NCBI GenBank assembly: GCA_900552285.1
Contig: URYV01000029.1
Span: 1-13,468, forward strand
Direction of reading: 5' to 3'
Length of the DNA stretch: 13,468 nucleotides
DNA from: an uncultured Oscillospiraceae bacterium
Lineage (GTDB): Bacteria > Bacillota > Clostridia > Oscillospirales > Acutalibacteraceae
The position numbers and the translations under genes were made by a program. Of this stretch, positions 13,108 to 13,468 are shown in pieces (position 1 is the first letter of the stretch; each line of letters begins with the position of its first letter). Below the pieces are notes generated by a model. It searched no databases, was not told where the DNA came from, and saw only the letters and a list, made by a program, of their open reading frames with translations.

Positions 13108-13468
13108 CTATTTAAGCTCGGCGGTGAATTCGATTTTGTTTTCACCGATTTTTTTTGCGCCGATTTCGCCCTTATGTGCCTCGCAAATGCTCCGCGCAAG
13201 GGAAAGACCGATTCCGAAACCGCCCTTTGACGAGCGTGATTTGTCCCCTCGGTAAAATCTGTCGAAAAGCTTTGAAAGCTCGCCCTCGTCAATTTCATCG
13301 CAAAGGTTTGAGCATTTGTATGATGACGCCTTTTTTGCTCTTTTAAGTGAAAAATCAACGGGAGAGCCATCCGACGAATATTTCACGGCGTTGTCGGTGA
13401 GTATGGAGACAAGCTGGCGAACGGAGTATTCGTCGCCGCGGTATGTTATCCCGTCCTTAATGTCGGCG
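13108..13468 (-). CDS. Sensor histidine kinase, C-terminal HATPase domain (N-terminus cut off by window edge)
   Basis: The frame enters at base 13468 and runs about 120 codons to TAG at 13108. It shows the N box LTDNAVKYSS, then LSKLFDRFYRGDKSRSSKGGFGIGLSLARSICEAHKG, the F/G2 region of EnvZ/PhoR-type kinases. The G1 box normally read as D-x-G-x-G is replaced by SNLCDEIDEGELS; kinases of this VanS-like group in Clostridia often have a degenerate G1 box. The His phosphorylation site, HAMP and sensor parts would lie to the right of the window, as would its response regulator. Function beyond ATP binding cannot be judged. Confidence 0.88.
   Translation of the reverse strand, partial: ADIKDGITYRGDEYSVRQLVSILTDNAVKYSSDGSPVDFSLKRAKKASSYKCSNLCDEIDEGELSKLFDRFYRGDKSRSSKGGFGIGLSLARSICEAHKGEIGAKKIGENKIEFTAELK

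Overview
The window looks like the chromosome of an anaerobic, low-to-medium GC Firmicute of class Clostridia. The reasons are purine-rich Shine-Dalgarno (SD) sites such as AAAGGAG and GGAGG, a rubrerythrin, oxygen-sensitive Fe-S hydratases, a soluble HdrABC-type complex and an NdoA-like MazF. I cannot name the genus. Both edges cut through genes, and nearly all of the window is coding.

Left half, minus strand, read right to left (7024 to 1): ttdA-ttdB encode a two-subunit Fe-S hydro-lyase of the L(+)-tartrate dehydratase/class I fumarase family. Next comes a dehydrogenase with a lactate-dehydrogenase-like body but an Arg at the substrate-specificity position that normally marks malate dehydrogenase. 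It is followed by hdrB-hdrC-hdrA-mvhD and a truncated FrhB/FdhB-like Fe-S subunit. The last five genes overlap or nearly touch and must be one operon. The first three may be one or more separate transcripts: there are hairpins after ttdB and between mdh and hdrB, and a TATAAT box just before mdh. The set reads as C4-dicarboxylate metabolism (tartrate or fumarate/malate, oxaloacetate) next to a probable flavin-based electron-bifurcating complex. A Rex-like palindrome lies in the divergent region upstream of ttdA. The natural thiol/disulfide or other acceptor of HdrB, and the electron donor to MvhD, are not visible.

Middle, plus strand (7272-9134): ribulose-phosphate 3-epimerase and a DegT/ArnB-type PLP aminotransferase form a short operon with a good sigma-A promoter. 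It ends at a strong terminator that probably works in both directions.

Right part, minus strand (12328 to 9230): an AlaX-type alanyl-tRNA editing protein with one expected zinc ligand replaced by Pro, then dihydrofolate reductase one base later. Rubrerythrin follows, with its own near-consensus promoter and a PerR-like palindrome. Last is a SAM methyltransferase.

Right edge: a 41-residue Cys/Gly-rich membrane peptide gene (plus) with a strong SD and its own perfect-stem terminator, a MazF-family endoribonuclease with no antitoxin beside it (plus), and the C-terminal ATPase domain of a sensor histidine kinase (minus, cut by the edge). I saw no tRNA, rRNA, CRISPR array, insertion sequence or phage gene. 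No stretch longer than 300 bases lacks a gene; the longest, 7025-7271, is the divergent ttdA/rpe control region.
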